The notes beneath the pieces were generated by a model. It was not told the DNA's origin and did not search any database. It was given only the letters and a program-made list of their open reading frames with translations. Position numbers and translations under genes: made by a program. A stretch of 34,966 nucleotides of DNA from Alphaproteobacteria bacterium (lineage in GTDB: Bacteria; Pseudomonadota; Alphaproteobacteria; Puniceispirillales; UBA1172), in the NCBI GenBank assembly GCA_024639485.1, contig JAHEII010000016.1:1-34966 (forward strand). The letters are read 5' to 3'. Within the stretch, counting starts at the first letter, position 1. Every line of letters starts with the position of its first letter. Positions 1 through 7,040 of this stretch are shown in pieces.

Positions 1-528
1 GTGTTTGCGAACCCATAATGGATCACCAAAAGCCGGTATTTCTGGTGTCTCTGTCCCACCACCCGGCATTAATGGCCGAGGGGCAAATCGTTCCATGGAT
101 TGCATGCGATCATACAAAACCAGAGCGCCAGCAACGGCCAGATTAAGCGAAAACCGCGTTGGTATCTGTATCACATGATCACATAGCCCAAGCATGTCAT
201 CGCTCAACCCCATCCGTTCCGACCCCAGAACATAAGCTGCCATGCGGGGATGGCGAAAACTGGGCAAAAGATGGGCATCTTCGGTTAATTCTATTCCAAC
301 TAGCTGACAACCTTGAGGCAGACGAAAATCGGCAACGCTGTCAAACATATGAAAAGGCAATTGTTCAATGGCTTTTGATGTATCGCTCTGAATAATTTCA
401 CGCTGGCTGAACTCACCACCAACCATAAAAGCAAAGGAAGCATGAAAGGCATGAGCGGTACGGATAACCGCACCGGCATTTCGCATCTTGCTGACGCCTT
501 CAACTCCTAATGCCGAATAACCGCGCAT
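1..528 (-). CDS. SpoU/TrmH-family RNA 2'-O-methyltransferase, 3' end beyond window
   Basis: Reading the minus strand from the ATG at 528 gives 176 codons with no stop before base 1, so the gene is partial. All three SpoU (SPOUT) signatures are present: NAGAVIRTAHAF with Asn17 and Arg23, LGSERMGL at residues 101-108, and IPTRFSLNLAVAGALVLYDR at 122-141. This family transfers a methyl group from SAM to a ribose 2'-OH in tRNA or rRNA through a C-terminal knot. The protein is short-form, with no N-terminal RNA-binding extension before motif 1; the specific target RNA cannot be told. The start lies two bases after the stop of the upstream pterin dehydratase gene (TAATCATG), so the two are probably co-transcribed and translationally coupled. 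Confidence 0.88.
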   Translation of the reverse strand, partial: MRGYSALGVEGVSKMRNAGAVIRTAHAFHASFAFMVGGEFSQREIIQSDTSKAIEQLPFHMFDSVADFRLPQGCQLVGIELTEDAHLLPSFRHPRMAAYVLGSERMGLSDDMLGLCDHVIQIPTRFSLNLAVAGALVLYDRMQSMERFAPRPLMPGGGTETPEIPAFGDPLWVRKH

Positions 529-530
529 GA

Positions 531-836
531 TTATTGGCTCATCCCGGCGGCGGTTTTATCCATGAACGCGGCTAGTGTCATATCCAGCTGAGTTAGCCCT
601 GAGGCATCATGGGTGGTTAACGTCACATCAACCTTGTTATAGACATTTGCCCATTCGGGATGATGATCCATCTGTTCGGCTTTCATCGCCGCCATTGTCA
701 TAAAAGCAAAAGCCGATTTGAAGGTTTTAAACTTGAATTGCCGGTGAATAGCCGTGCTATCTGCATTGATGTTCCAGTCCGGAAGCTGGTTAAGAGCCGT
801 TGCGATTTCATCACTATCAAGAGGCGTGTTCGTCAT
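531..836 (-). CDS. phhB: Pterin-4a-carbinolamine dehydratase
   Basis: A 101-residue protein, the usual size for PCD/DCoH. The active-site signature MDHHPEW sits at residues 56-62, followed by NVYNKVDVTLTTHD at 64-77, giving the conserved histidines 58, 59 and 76. The enzyme dehydrates 4a-hydroxytetrahydropterin after aromatic amino-acid hydroxylation so that the cofactor can be recycled; it is cytosolic. An AGGA-type ribosome site lies just upstream of the ATG at 836. No phenylalanine hydroxylase gene is in the window, so the partner must lie elsewhere or the protein may serve another pterin step. The RNA methyltransferase gene follows after two bases. It is divergent from argG. Confidence 0.92.
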   Translation of the reverse strand: MTNTPLDSDEIATALNQLPDWNINADSTAIHRQFKFKTFKSAFAFMTMAAMKAEQMDHHPEWANVYNKVDVTLTTHDASGLTQLDMTLAAFMDKTAAGMSQ

Positions 837-876
837 TAATCAAATCCTGTCTTCGTGTTACGTCAGTATTGCCATA

Positions 877-892
877 AAATGATTTATCATTT
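877..892. promoter_or_regulatory. Palindrome in the phhB/argG divergent promoter gap
   Basis: AAATGAT-TT-ATCATTT is a perfect 7-bp inverted repeat in the 67-bp gap between the divergent starts of phhB (836) and argG (904). It could be an operator serving either direction. It is AT-rich and short, so chance cannot be excluded. Confidence 0.3.
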
Positions 893-903
893 ATACCGCA
901 GGC

Positions 904-2139
904 ATGACTGACACGCCACAAATAAACAAAATTGTTCTCGCTTATTCCGGTGGTCTGGATACTTCTGTTATCCTGCGCTGGCTTCAGGATGTAAAACGGG
1001 CTGAGGTTGTTACCTTTACGGCCGATATCGGACAGGGCGAAGATATAGAACCGGCACGCGCCAAAGCCGAAGCACTTGGTATCCGTGAAATATATATCGA
1101 AGATTTGCGGGAGGAATTTGTTCGGGATTATGTTTTCCCCATGTTTCGCGCCAATCCGTTATATGAAGGCGAATACATGCTGGGCACATCGATTGCTCGG
1201 CCATTAATCGCCAAACGCCAGATTGAAATTGCCCTTGAAACCGGCGCTGATGCGGTCAGTCATGGGGCGACTGGCAAAGGCAATGATCAGGTGCGGTTTG
1301 AGCTGGGCTATTATGCGCTTGCGCCGGAGATTAAGGTGGTTGCCCCGTGGCGTGAATGGGATTTAACCTCACGCACGAAGCTGATCGAATATGCCGAACA
1401 GCATCAGATCAAAATCCCTCAGGACAAACGCGGCGAAGCGCCGTTCAGCGTTGATGCTAATCTGTTGCATATTTCTGCTGAAGGTAAAGTACTAGAAGAC
1501 CCGTGGACAGAACCCGAAGAATATATCTATTCGCGCAGTGTATCCCCAATGGATGCACCGGATACACCCGAAGAAGTCATTATTGATTTTGTTGCCGGTG
1601 ATCCGGTGGCGGTTAATGGCCGCGATTTATCGCCAGCCAGCTTGCTAGAAGAATTAAATCGGCTGGGCGGGAAAAATGGTATTGGGCGAGCTGATCTGGT
1701 GGAAAACCGGTTTGTCGGGATGAAATCACGTGGCGTCTATGAAACACCGGGTGGTACGATTCTGCTAAAGGCCAGACGCGCTATGGAATCCATCACCCTT
1801 GATCGCAATGCCGGCCATGCCAAGGATGCCATGATGCCGCGTTATGCGGAACTGGTTTATAACGGGTTCTGGTTTGATCCGGAACGGGAAATGTTGCAGG
1901 CGGCTATCGATAAAAGCCAGCATAATGTAACCGGCCGTGTCCGGCTCAAGCTGTATAAAGGCAATGTCATCGTTACCGGCCGCCAGTCGCCACATTCGCT
2001 TTACCAACCTGATCTGGTAACATTCGAAGAAGGCGCGGCCGATTATGATCAGTCAGATGCGCATGGTTTTATCCGGTTGAATGCGTTGCGGTTGCGGGTC
2101 AATCGCATGGTGGCGAATAAATCATCTGATCCCGAATAA
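904..2139 (+). CDS. argG: Argininosuccinate synthase
   Basis: A 411-residue cytosolic enzyme that joins citrulline and aspartate using ATP to form argininosuccinate, the penultimate step of arginine synthesis. The N-terminal ATP-pyrophosphatase motif [10 protein letters not shown] is at residues 13-22. The family signatures [13 protein letters not shown] and DVNLLHIS-like (here [11 protein letters not shown]) are intact, and the length is typical. The ATG at 904 follows GCAGGC directly, so a canonical ribosome site at good spacing is not seen; no later in-frame ATG lies before the ATP motif, so 904 is retained. It stands alone, divergent from phhB, with no other arg genes nearby. Confidence 0.97.
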   Translation: MTDTPQINKIVLAYSGGLDTSVILRWLQDVKRAEVVTFTADIGQGEDIEPARAKAEALGIREIYIEDLREEFVRDYVFPMFRANPLYEGEYMLGTSIARPLIAKRQIEIALETGADAVSHGATGKGNDQVRFELGYYALAPEIKVVAPWREWDLTSRTKLIEYAEQHQIKIPQDKRGEAPFSVDANLLHISAEGKVLEDPWTEPEEYIYSRSVSPMDAPDTPEEVIIDFVAGDPVAVNGRDLSPASLLEELNRLGGKNGIGRADLVENRFVGMKSRGVYETPGGTILLKARRAMESITLDRNAGHAKDAMMPRYAELVYNGFWFDPEREMLQAAIDKSQHNVTGRVRLKLYKGNVIVTGRQSPHSLYQPDLVTFEEGAADYDQSDAHGFIRLNALRLRVNRMVANKSSDPE

Positions 2140-2186
2140 ATTTCAGGCTGGCTTGAAGGCTGGCATGATGGTGAATGGATACGGAT

Positions 2187-2222
2187 TAATTCACGTAAAC
2201 AGGCTAATTCACGCAAACAGGT
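2187..2222. repeat. 18-nt tandem duplication spanning a stop codon
   Basis: Two head-to-tail 18-nt units (2187-2204 and 2205-2222) differ at two positions. On the minus strand they read as the last five codons plus stop of the small gene at 2204-2428 (PVCVN-stop), then the same block again, in frame (PVYVN-stop). Confidence 0.8.
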
Positions 2223-2428
2223 TGGGTGATTGTCCCGTCTGTATTGACCTGTTTCAGAACAACGGTTCCAAATGGTGCCAGCGCATAACCGGTGTCATGT
2301 TTCCCTGTTTCACAAGATGTTTTTGATACAAATTTATATTCAGCCATCCCGTTACTATTTTCTGAAAACTCCTGATAAGGCTCGGATGTGATCGTGGCGA
2401 TGAAGGCAATGGCAATAATAATCGGCAT
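2204..2428 (-). CDS. Small secreted or membrane-anchored hypothetical protein
   Basis: A 74-residue open frame whose ATG at 2428 is preceded by a strong AGGAG ribosome site (CAGGAGTCACAACATG), which supports a real gene. The N-terminus is a hydrophobic stretch (MPIIIAIAFIATITSEP) that looks like a short signal peptide, though it lacks the usual positive charge. The rest is polar, with two cysteines (one near the middle, CETGKH; one in the terminal PVCVN) that could form a disulfide outside the cytoplasm. I do not recognise the family. It is convergent with argG and divergent from sodB. An in-frame duplicate of its last codons lies just past the stop. Confidence 0.6.
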   Translation of the reverse strand: MPIIIAIAFIATITSEPYQEFSENSNGMAEYKFVSKTSCETGKHDTGYALAPFGTVVLKQVNTDGTITQPVCVN

Positions 2429-2636
2429 GTTGTGACTCCTGAAAAAATATTTATATCATTTACTGTTATTAAAGTAATCTGCCACCATGCTTTGGCAGAA
2501 ATTTTGCCAAATTATGTCTAGTTTATGTCCATTTAGATATATTGGAGGGTGAGATATATTCAGGGGCTTTTCGATTGCGCTTTCATGCCCTATATATACA
2601 GGAATGAAACAACACTGGTCACATATTCGTTTTGCG

Positions 2637-2662
2637 TCTGGCCAGATGATCATATCTGATCA
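2637..2662. promoter_or_regulatory. Palindrome cluster upstream of sodB
   Basis: TCTGGCCAGA (2637-2646) is a perfect palindrome. It is followed by two TGATCA palindromes (2647-2652 and 2657-2662) spaced exactly 10 bp, one helical turn, within 60 bp of the sodB start. This is a candidate operator by layout only; it matches no regulator box that I recognise. Confidence 0.3.
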
Positions 2663-2694
2663 ATAAGCCCCCACCATCCAGAAGGAGAAACAAG

Positions 2695-3297
2695 ATGGCT
2701 TTTACTCTTCCCGATCTACCCTATGCTTATGATGCGCTTGCCGCCGCCGGCATGAGCCAGGAAACATTGGAATTCCACCATGACCTGCACCACAAGGCAT
2801 ATGTCGATAACGGCAATAAACTGCTCGAAGGCTCAGGCCACGAAGCCAAATCTCTCGAAGATATTGTTGTTGCTACCTATCAATCCGATGCGCTGGTACA
2901 ATCCGGTCTGTTCAATAATGCCTCACAGCACTGGAACCACATTCAGTTCTGGGAAATGATGGGCCCGTCAGGTCAGGCGATGCCGTCTGAACTGGAAAGC
3001 GCATTGACAGAAAACTTTGGTTCGGTTGATGCATTCAAGCAGGAATTTTCTGCTGCTGGTGCTGGTCAGTTCGGTTCCGGTTGGTGCTGGTTGGTCAAGG
3101 ATAAGGACGGCTCGCTCAAGGTAACAAAAACAGAAAATGGCGTTAATCCGCTATGTTTCGGCCAGACAGCGTTGCTGGGTTGTGATGTGTGGGAACATTC
3201 CTATTACATTGATTTCCGCAATAAGCGTCCCGCTTATCTGAGCAATTTTCTGGATAATCTGGTTAACTGGGAAAATGTCGCATCCCGCATGGCCTAA
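2695..3297 (+). CDS. sodB: Superoxide dismutase [Fe]
   Basis: A 200-residue Fe/Mn-family superoxide dismutase that converts superoxide to oxygen and hydrogen peroxide in the cytosol. Metal ligands fit the family: His28 in EFHHDLHH, the His of NASQHWNH, and Asp and His of the DVWEHSYYID signature. The glutamine in NNASQ (N-terminal domain) is the second-sphere residue typical of the iron enzyme. FGQTALLGCDVWEH and NKRPAYL are common in alphaproteobacterial members. There is no signal peptide. A strong AAGGAG site precedes the ATG and a clear rho-independent terminator follows at 3357, so this is probably a single-gene transcript. Confidence 0.96.
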   Translation: MAFTLPDLPYAYDALAAAGMSQETLEFHHDLHHKAYVDNGNKLLEGSGHEAKSLEDIVVATYQSDALVQSGLFNNASQHWNHIQFWEMMGPSGQAMPSELESALTENFGSVDAFKQEFSAAGAGQFGSGWCWLVKDKDGSLKVTKTENGVNPLCFGQTALLGCDVWEHSYYIDFRNKRPAYLSNFLDNLVNWENVASRMA

Positions 3298-3356
3298 TCT
3301 TTTTTACAGGTCATATGCTTATGAATTCATAGGCAAACCGCCACATAAATGAAAGC

Positions 3357-3390
3357 AAAAGGTCTGATAGCCATATCAGGCCTTTTCTTT
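3357..3390 (+). terminator. Rho-independent terminator after sodB
   Basis: AAAAGGTCTGATA (3357-3369) pairs with TATCAGGCCTTTT (3374-3386) in a 13-bp stem with one G-T pair and a 4-nt loop, ending in a T-rich tract. It lies about 60 nt past the sodB stop. Confidence 0.85.
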
Positions 3391-3483
3391 TATGGCATAA
3401 CTTCAGGATTGCGGCTTGACCCCATGGGCAGTGGTGGCGATAGTATGGATAAGAAAACAACATATTCAAATTGAGGAATTAAC

Positions 3484-4932
3484 ATGAAACTTTCTGATCC
3501 ATCGCTCTTGAAAACGGATGCCTATATTAACGGTAAATGGGTTGACGCTGGCGGCAAAACCATTCCGGTAACTAATCCGGCCACAGGTGAAGTTATTGCA
3601 AATGTAGCTGATCATGGGGCAGAAATGACCAGAACGGCTATCGAAGCCGCCGAAGTTGCACAGAAAAAATGGGCAGCTCTAACCGCCAAGGATCGCGCGG
3701 TTATCATGCGGCGCTGGTATAATCTGATCATGGAAAACCAAGAAGACTTGGCACAGATTCTGACTGCTGAAATGGGTAAGCCGCTGGCCGAATCACGTGG
3801 TGAGATTGCTTATGGCGCGTCATTTATTGACTGGTTCGCCGAAGAAGGCCGCCGCGTTACCGGTGATGTTCTCATGCCGCATCAGACTGATAAACGGCTG
3901 GTGGTAATGAAACAGCCGATTGGTGTTTATGGCGCGATTACGCCATGGAATTTTCCAAATGCCATGATCACCCGTAAGGTCGGCCCCGGCATGGCGGCCG
4001 GATGCGCTGGCGTGATCAAGCCGGCCAAACAAACGCCATTATCTGCATTGGCGCTGGCGGAACTGGCGGATCGTGCCGGCGTTCCGGCAGGTGTGCTGAA
4101 TGTCCTTAATGGGAGCAGTGCTTCTGCCATCGGGACAGAGATTTGTACAAACCCGATTGTTCGCAAAGTGACGTTCACCGGCTCAACAGAAGTCGGCCGC
4201 GTGCTGATGAAACAATCCGCTGATACCATCAAGAAAGTCAGCATGGAGCTAGGCGGAAATGCGCCGCTTATCGTGTTTGATGATGCGGATTTGAGCGTCG
4301 CTGTTCCCGAAGCGCTGGCATCAAAATTCCGTAACGCTGGTCAAACATGTGTCTGTGCGAACCGGATTTTTGTTCAGGACGGCATTTATGATGAGTTTGC
4401 CGCCGCAATGGCCGCCGAAGTCGCCAAGATGAAGCTGGGCAATGGTGCGGATGATGGCGTGACTATGGGGCCATTGATTGATGAGCAGGGCTTGCAGAAA
4501 GCCGAAGAACATGTGGCTGATGCGCTAAGTGGCGGGGCAAAAACGCTGATTGGTGGAAACCGGTCTAATCTGGGATCGACTTATTTTGAACCAACGGTGC
4601 TAACCGGAGTCACCCCTGATATGCAGATTTTCCGCGAAGAAACCTTTGGCCCGGTGGCGCCGCTATTCCGTTTCAAAACCGAAGACGAGGTGATTGCCAT
4701 GGCCAATGATACCATCTTTGGGCTGGCCGCGTATTTCTTTGCCAAGGATTCCTCACGCGTCTGGCGTGTGGCCGAACAGCTGGAATATGGCATTGTTTCG
4801 GTCAATACCGGTATCTTTTCCAATGAAATCGGGCCCTTTGGCGGCATCAAACAATCTGGTGTGGGGCGCGAAGGCAGCCGCTACGGGATTGAGGAATATA
4901 TGGAAATGAAATACATGTGTCTTGCTGTATAG
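3484..4932 (+). CDS. gabD: Succinate-semialdehyde dehydrogenase (NADP+)
   Basis: A 482-residue aldehyde dehydrogenase that oxidises succinate semialdehyde to succinate, the last step of GABA and putrescine breakdown. It aligns by eye with E. coli GabD along its length. NAD(P)-binding landmarks are TPWNFP (153-158) and FTGSTEVGR (231-239); the general base is Glu255 in MELGGN; the nucleophile is Cys289 in GQTCVCANR, with the second cysteine (291) that is typical of GabD. The C-terminal FGGIKQSGVGREGSRYGIEE is also characteristic. The ribosome site TGAGGAAT lies before the ATG. It may receive GABA-derived carbon from the puuA/puuB pair at 13886-16542, but it is not in the same operon; no GABA transaminase gene is in the window. 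Confidence 0.94.
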   Translation: MKLSDPSLLKTDAYINGKWVDAGGKTIPVTNPATGEVIANVADHGAEMTRTAIEAAEVAQKKWAALTAKDRAVIMRRWYNLIMENQEDLAQILTAEMGKPLAESRGEIAYGASFIDWFAEEGRRVTGDVLMPHQTDKRLVVMKQPIGVYGAITPWNFPNAMITRKVGPGMAAGCAGVIKPAKQTPLSALALAELADRAGVPAGVLNVLNGSSASAIGTEICTNPIVRKVTFTGSTEVGRVLMKQSADTIKKVSMELGGNAPLIVFDDADLSVAVPEALASKFRNAGQTCVCANRIFVQDGIYDEFAAAMAAEVAKMKLGNGADDGVTMGPLIDEQGLQKAEEHVADALSGGAKTLIGGNRSNLGSTYFEPTVLTGVTPDMQIFREETFGPVAPLFRFKTEDEVIAMANDTIFGLAAYFFAKDSSRVWRVAEQLEYGIVSVNTGIFSNEIGPFGGIKQSGVGREGSRYGIEEYMEMKYMCLAV

Positions 4933-5012
4933 TGGGGCTGAATAAGCGTCTGTTTCACTAATCACAACATATCAGAATAATATACCTAATAGGGGATGAG
5001 GGTAAATATACC

Positions 5013-5579
5013 ATGGCTGATGATGCCCATGCTGATGCAGAAGAGTTGCCAGATTATGAGGTGGATATCCTCATCCCTGAATCGGAAATTGCCGCCCGCG
5101 TGAATGCGCTGGCGCGTGACATTAACACCCATTATCGCGGCACCAGAAAGCTGGTGGTGGTCGGGTTATTGCGCGGCTCATTCATTTTTATTGCTGATCT
5201 GGTGCGGCGGCTTGATCTGCCGGTTGAGGTGGATTTTATGACCGTGTCCAGCTATGGCAAGGCGATGGTGTCCAGCCGTGATGTCCGCATTCTGAAAGAC
5301 CTTGAGGGCGATATTATCGGCACCGATGTGCTGGTGGTTGAGGATATTATCGATACCGGCCATACCTTGCATCAGGTGCTGGAAATCCTGCAAACACGGC
5401 AACCCAAAAGCCTTGAGGTATGCTGTCTGCTCAATAAACCGTCCCGCCGTGAGGCAGATGTGAACGCCCGCTGGATTGGCTTTGATATTCCGGATGCGTT
5501 TGTGGTCGGATACGGCATCGACTACGCCCAGAATAATCGCCACCTGCCGCATATCGGCGCTGTCCGGGTGAAGGGGTGA
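5013..5579 (+). CDS. hpt: Hypoxanthine(-guanine) phosphoribosyltransferase
   Basis: A 188-residue purine salvage enzyme that converts hypoxanthine and/or guanine with PRPP to IMP or GMP. The PRPP loop [12 protein letters not shown] spans residues 108-119, with the Glu-Asp acidic pair at 110-111. The pyrophosphate-binding LLRGSF (52-57) and the flexible loop SSYG (79-82) are in the expected order. A roughly 13-residue acidic N-terminal extension ([13 protein letters not shown]) precedes the fold. GATGAGGG about 12 nt upstream of the ATG may be the ribosome site. The gene is convergent with dddP, with a 37-nt gap. HPRT and XPRT members are hard to separate by sequence alone. Confidence 0.9.
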   Translation: MADDAHADAEELPDYEVDILIPESEIAARVNALARDINTHYRGTRKLVVVGLLRGSFIFIADLVRRLDLPVEVDFMTVSSYGKAMVSSRDVRILKDLEGDIIGTDVLVVEDIIDTGHTLHQVLEILQTRQPKSLEVCCLLNKPSRREADVNARWIGFDIPDAFVVGYGIDYAQNNRHLPHIGAVRVKG

Positions 5580-5616
5580 TCGCCACAAATAGTAATCATT
5601 CACCCCACCAAAAAAA

Positions 5617-6957
5617 TCACCCCAGCCCCATGAGTTGATCGTCCCAAGGATAGCTGGTCATGTCTTCGACCCCGTCTTCGGTGACTAGCAATTGATTTTC
5701 CAGCTTGATGGAATAGGGGCCGCCATCGCGTCCTATTAATGCTTCTACGCATAACATCATGCCGGGTTTCAGCACATAATCAAACGCGCCTTCAACGAAA
5801 TCTTGCGGATAGGCGACGAGCGGCCATTCATCACACAGCCCGACCCCGTGGAAGCGGCACGAATACCGCCCGCCTACATATGAATCCGGTAATTGATGCC
5901 CGTTAAAGGTCAGCTCACGCAGATGCACCCCGGGGGCAACCAGCGCGGTGTTTGTTTGAATATGTTCAACCCCCATCCGGTAATCATCGATCATATCCTG
6001 TGTGGGTTTGCCATCCCCCAGAAACCATGTGCGGGAAATATCACAGCACATGCCGTAAGCACCGATCATATCGGTATCAAAGGCCAGAATCTCATTATTC
6101 TGGACAATGCGCGGGCCACATTCCTGAAACCATGGATAGGTGCGGGGGCCCGATGCCAGTAGCCGTGTTTCAATCCACTCACCGCCACGTTTGATATTTT
6201 CGGCATGTAAATGCGCCCAGATCGCGTCTTCGGTCATCCCCGGCCTGGCTTCGCGTTCCATGACATGCACCGATTGTTCGCAAGCATGAATGGCACAGCG
6301 CATGGCCAGAATTTCATCCACGCCTTTGATGGCGCGGGTATGTTCCATCATTTCTTCGCCTTCGGTGACGGTATATCCGGCCGCCACAAACGCTTTATAG
6401 CCATGCACCATAATCTTATCAATCGCAATCCGCCGGCCATTGCCGACACGATCCTGCATCAATGCCGTGATATCGGTAACAAAATCATTGGCGGCGGTAC
6501 CGGTTTTATCGCCATTGGCAAAATAGAACATGGATGCGCCTGACCGCACCTCACGCACAAGTGGATTATAATCACATAAAAACGGCGACATTTTATAATC
6601 ATAAACCACCATATAACCATCGGCCGTCACCAGACAGGCGCGGAACGGGTTATGGGTGTTCCATAATTGCATATTGGTGGTGTCCGACGCATAGCGGATA
6701 TTCAGCGGATCAAACAACAACACAGCGTCAAGATCACGTTCGGCAAGGCTAGCCATAATTCGGTTAAGCCGATAATGCCGCATCGCTGTCAGATCAGGTG
6801 GGGTTAAACCGGCCGCCGCCCATTCATCAAATGCCAACTGTGTTGGGCCAATTTCGATCCGGTCATTATCTGCAGGCGAGCCATCAGGGCGCGTTGCCCC
6901 ATGATCCGATGCGGTTGGATTGATTTTTCTGGTATCACGAAAATGCTGAATAGTCAT
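5617..6957 (-). CDS. dddP: Dimethylsulfoniopropionate (DMSP) lyase DddP
   Basis: A 446-residue member of the M24 (creatinase/aminopeptidase P) fold that cleaves DMSP to dimethylsulfide and acrylate. The N-terminal block DNDRIEIGPTQLAF and DTTNMQLWNTHNP are DddP hallmarks. The metal site known from the Ruegeria enzyme is reproduced one residue earlier throughout: Asp294, Asp296, Asp306, His370, Glu405 and Glu420, with the proposed catalytic Asp376 and substrate-site Tyr365. True M24 peptidases differ at the substrate residues. I chose the ATG at 6957 over the one at 6972 because AGAGGGG lies six bases upstream of it. The gene follows the TRAP genes dctPQM on the same strand, 83 nt after dctM, which suggests a shared transcript and a related substrate. 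Confidence 0.93.
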   Translation of the reverse strand: MTIQHFRDTRKINPTASDHGATRPDGSPADNDRIEIGPTQLAFDEWAAAGLTPPDLTAMRHYRLNRIMASLAERDLDAVLLFDPLNIRYASDTTNMQLWNTHNPFRACLVTADGYMVVYDYKMSPFLCDYNPLVREVRSGASMFYFANGDKTGTAANDFVTDITALMQDRVGNGRRIAIDKIMVHGYKAFVAAGYTVTEGEEMMEHTRAIKGVDEILAMRCAIHACEQSVHVMEREARPGMTEDAIWAHLHAENIKRGGEWIETRLLASGPRTYPWFQECGPRIVQNNEILAFDTDMIGAYGMCCDISRTWFLGDGKPTQDMIDDYRMGVEHIQTNTALVAPGVHLRELTFNGHQLPDSYVGGRYSCRFHGVGLCDEWPLVAYPQDFVEGAFDYVLKPGMMLCVEALIGRDGGPYSIKLENQLLVTEDGVEDMTSYPWDDQLMGLG

Positions 6958-7002
6958 GGTAACCCCTCTCATGTTACTCGATGAGGCTATCCATAAATAG
7001 AC

Positions 7003-7025
7003 CTGCTTTTCAAGCAGTTTTTATT
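7003..7025. terminator. Small hairpin between dctM and dddP
   Basis: CTGCTT-TTC-AAGCAG (7003-7017) forms a 6-bp stem with a T-run only on the plus-strand side (TTTTTATT). On the operon (minus) strand it is a weak hairpin with no U-tract, so it may tune or process the dctM-dddP message rather than end it. Confidence 0.4.
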
Positions 7026-7040
7026 AATAAGACGCGTACG

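Noticed and set aside
159-395. 78-residue plus-strand open frame near the left edge
   Set aside because: It lies antisense to the RNA methyltransferase, whose SpoU motifs are clear in the minus frame.
2456-2653. 65-residue minus-strand open frame upstream of sodB
   Set aside because: No ribosome site, no recognisable motif, and it covers the presumed sodB promoter; likely chance.
5178-5603. 141-residue minus-strand frame over hpt
   Set aside because: Antisense shadow of hpt; hpt has intact catalytic motifs and the shadow has none.
5573-5606. Stem GGGGTGA/TCACCCC as a terminator for hpt
   Set aside because: The loop is 20 nt and no T-run follows on the plus strand, so it does not meet the criteria for a rho-independent terminator.
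5617-6957. Calling dddP a proline dipeptidase or creatinase
   Set aside because: The six metal ligands and the catalytic aspartate match DddP at constant offset, whereas creatinase lacks the metal ligands and the real creatinase is at 21120.
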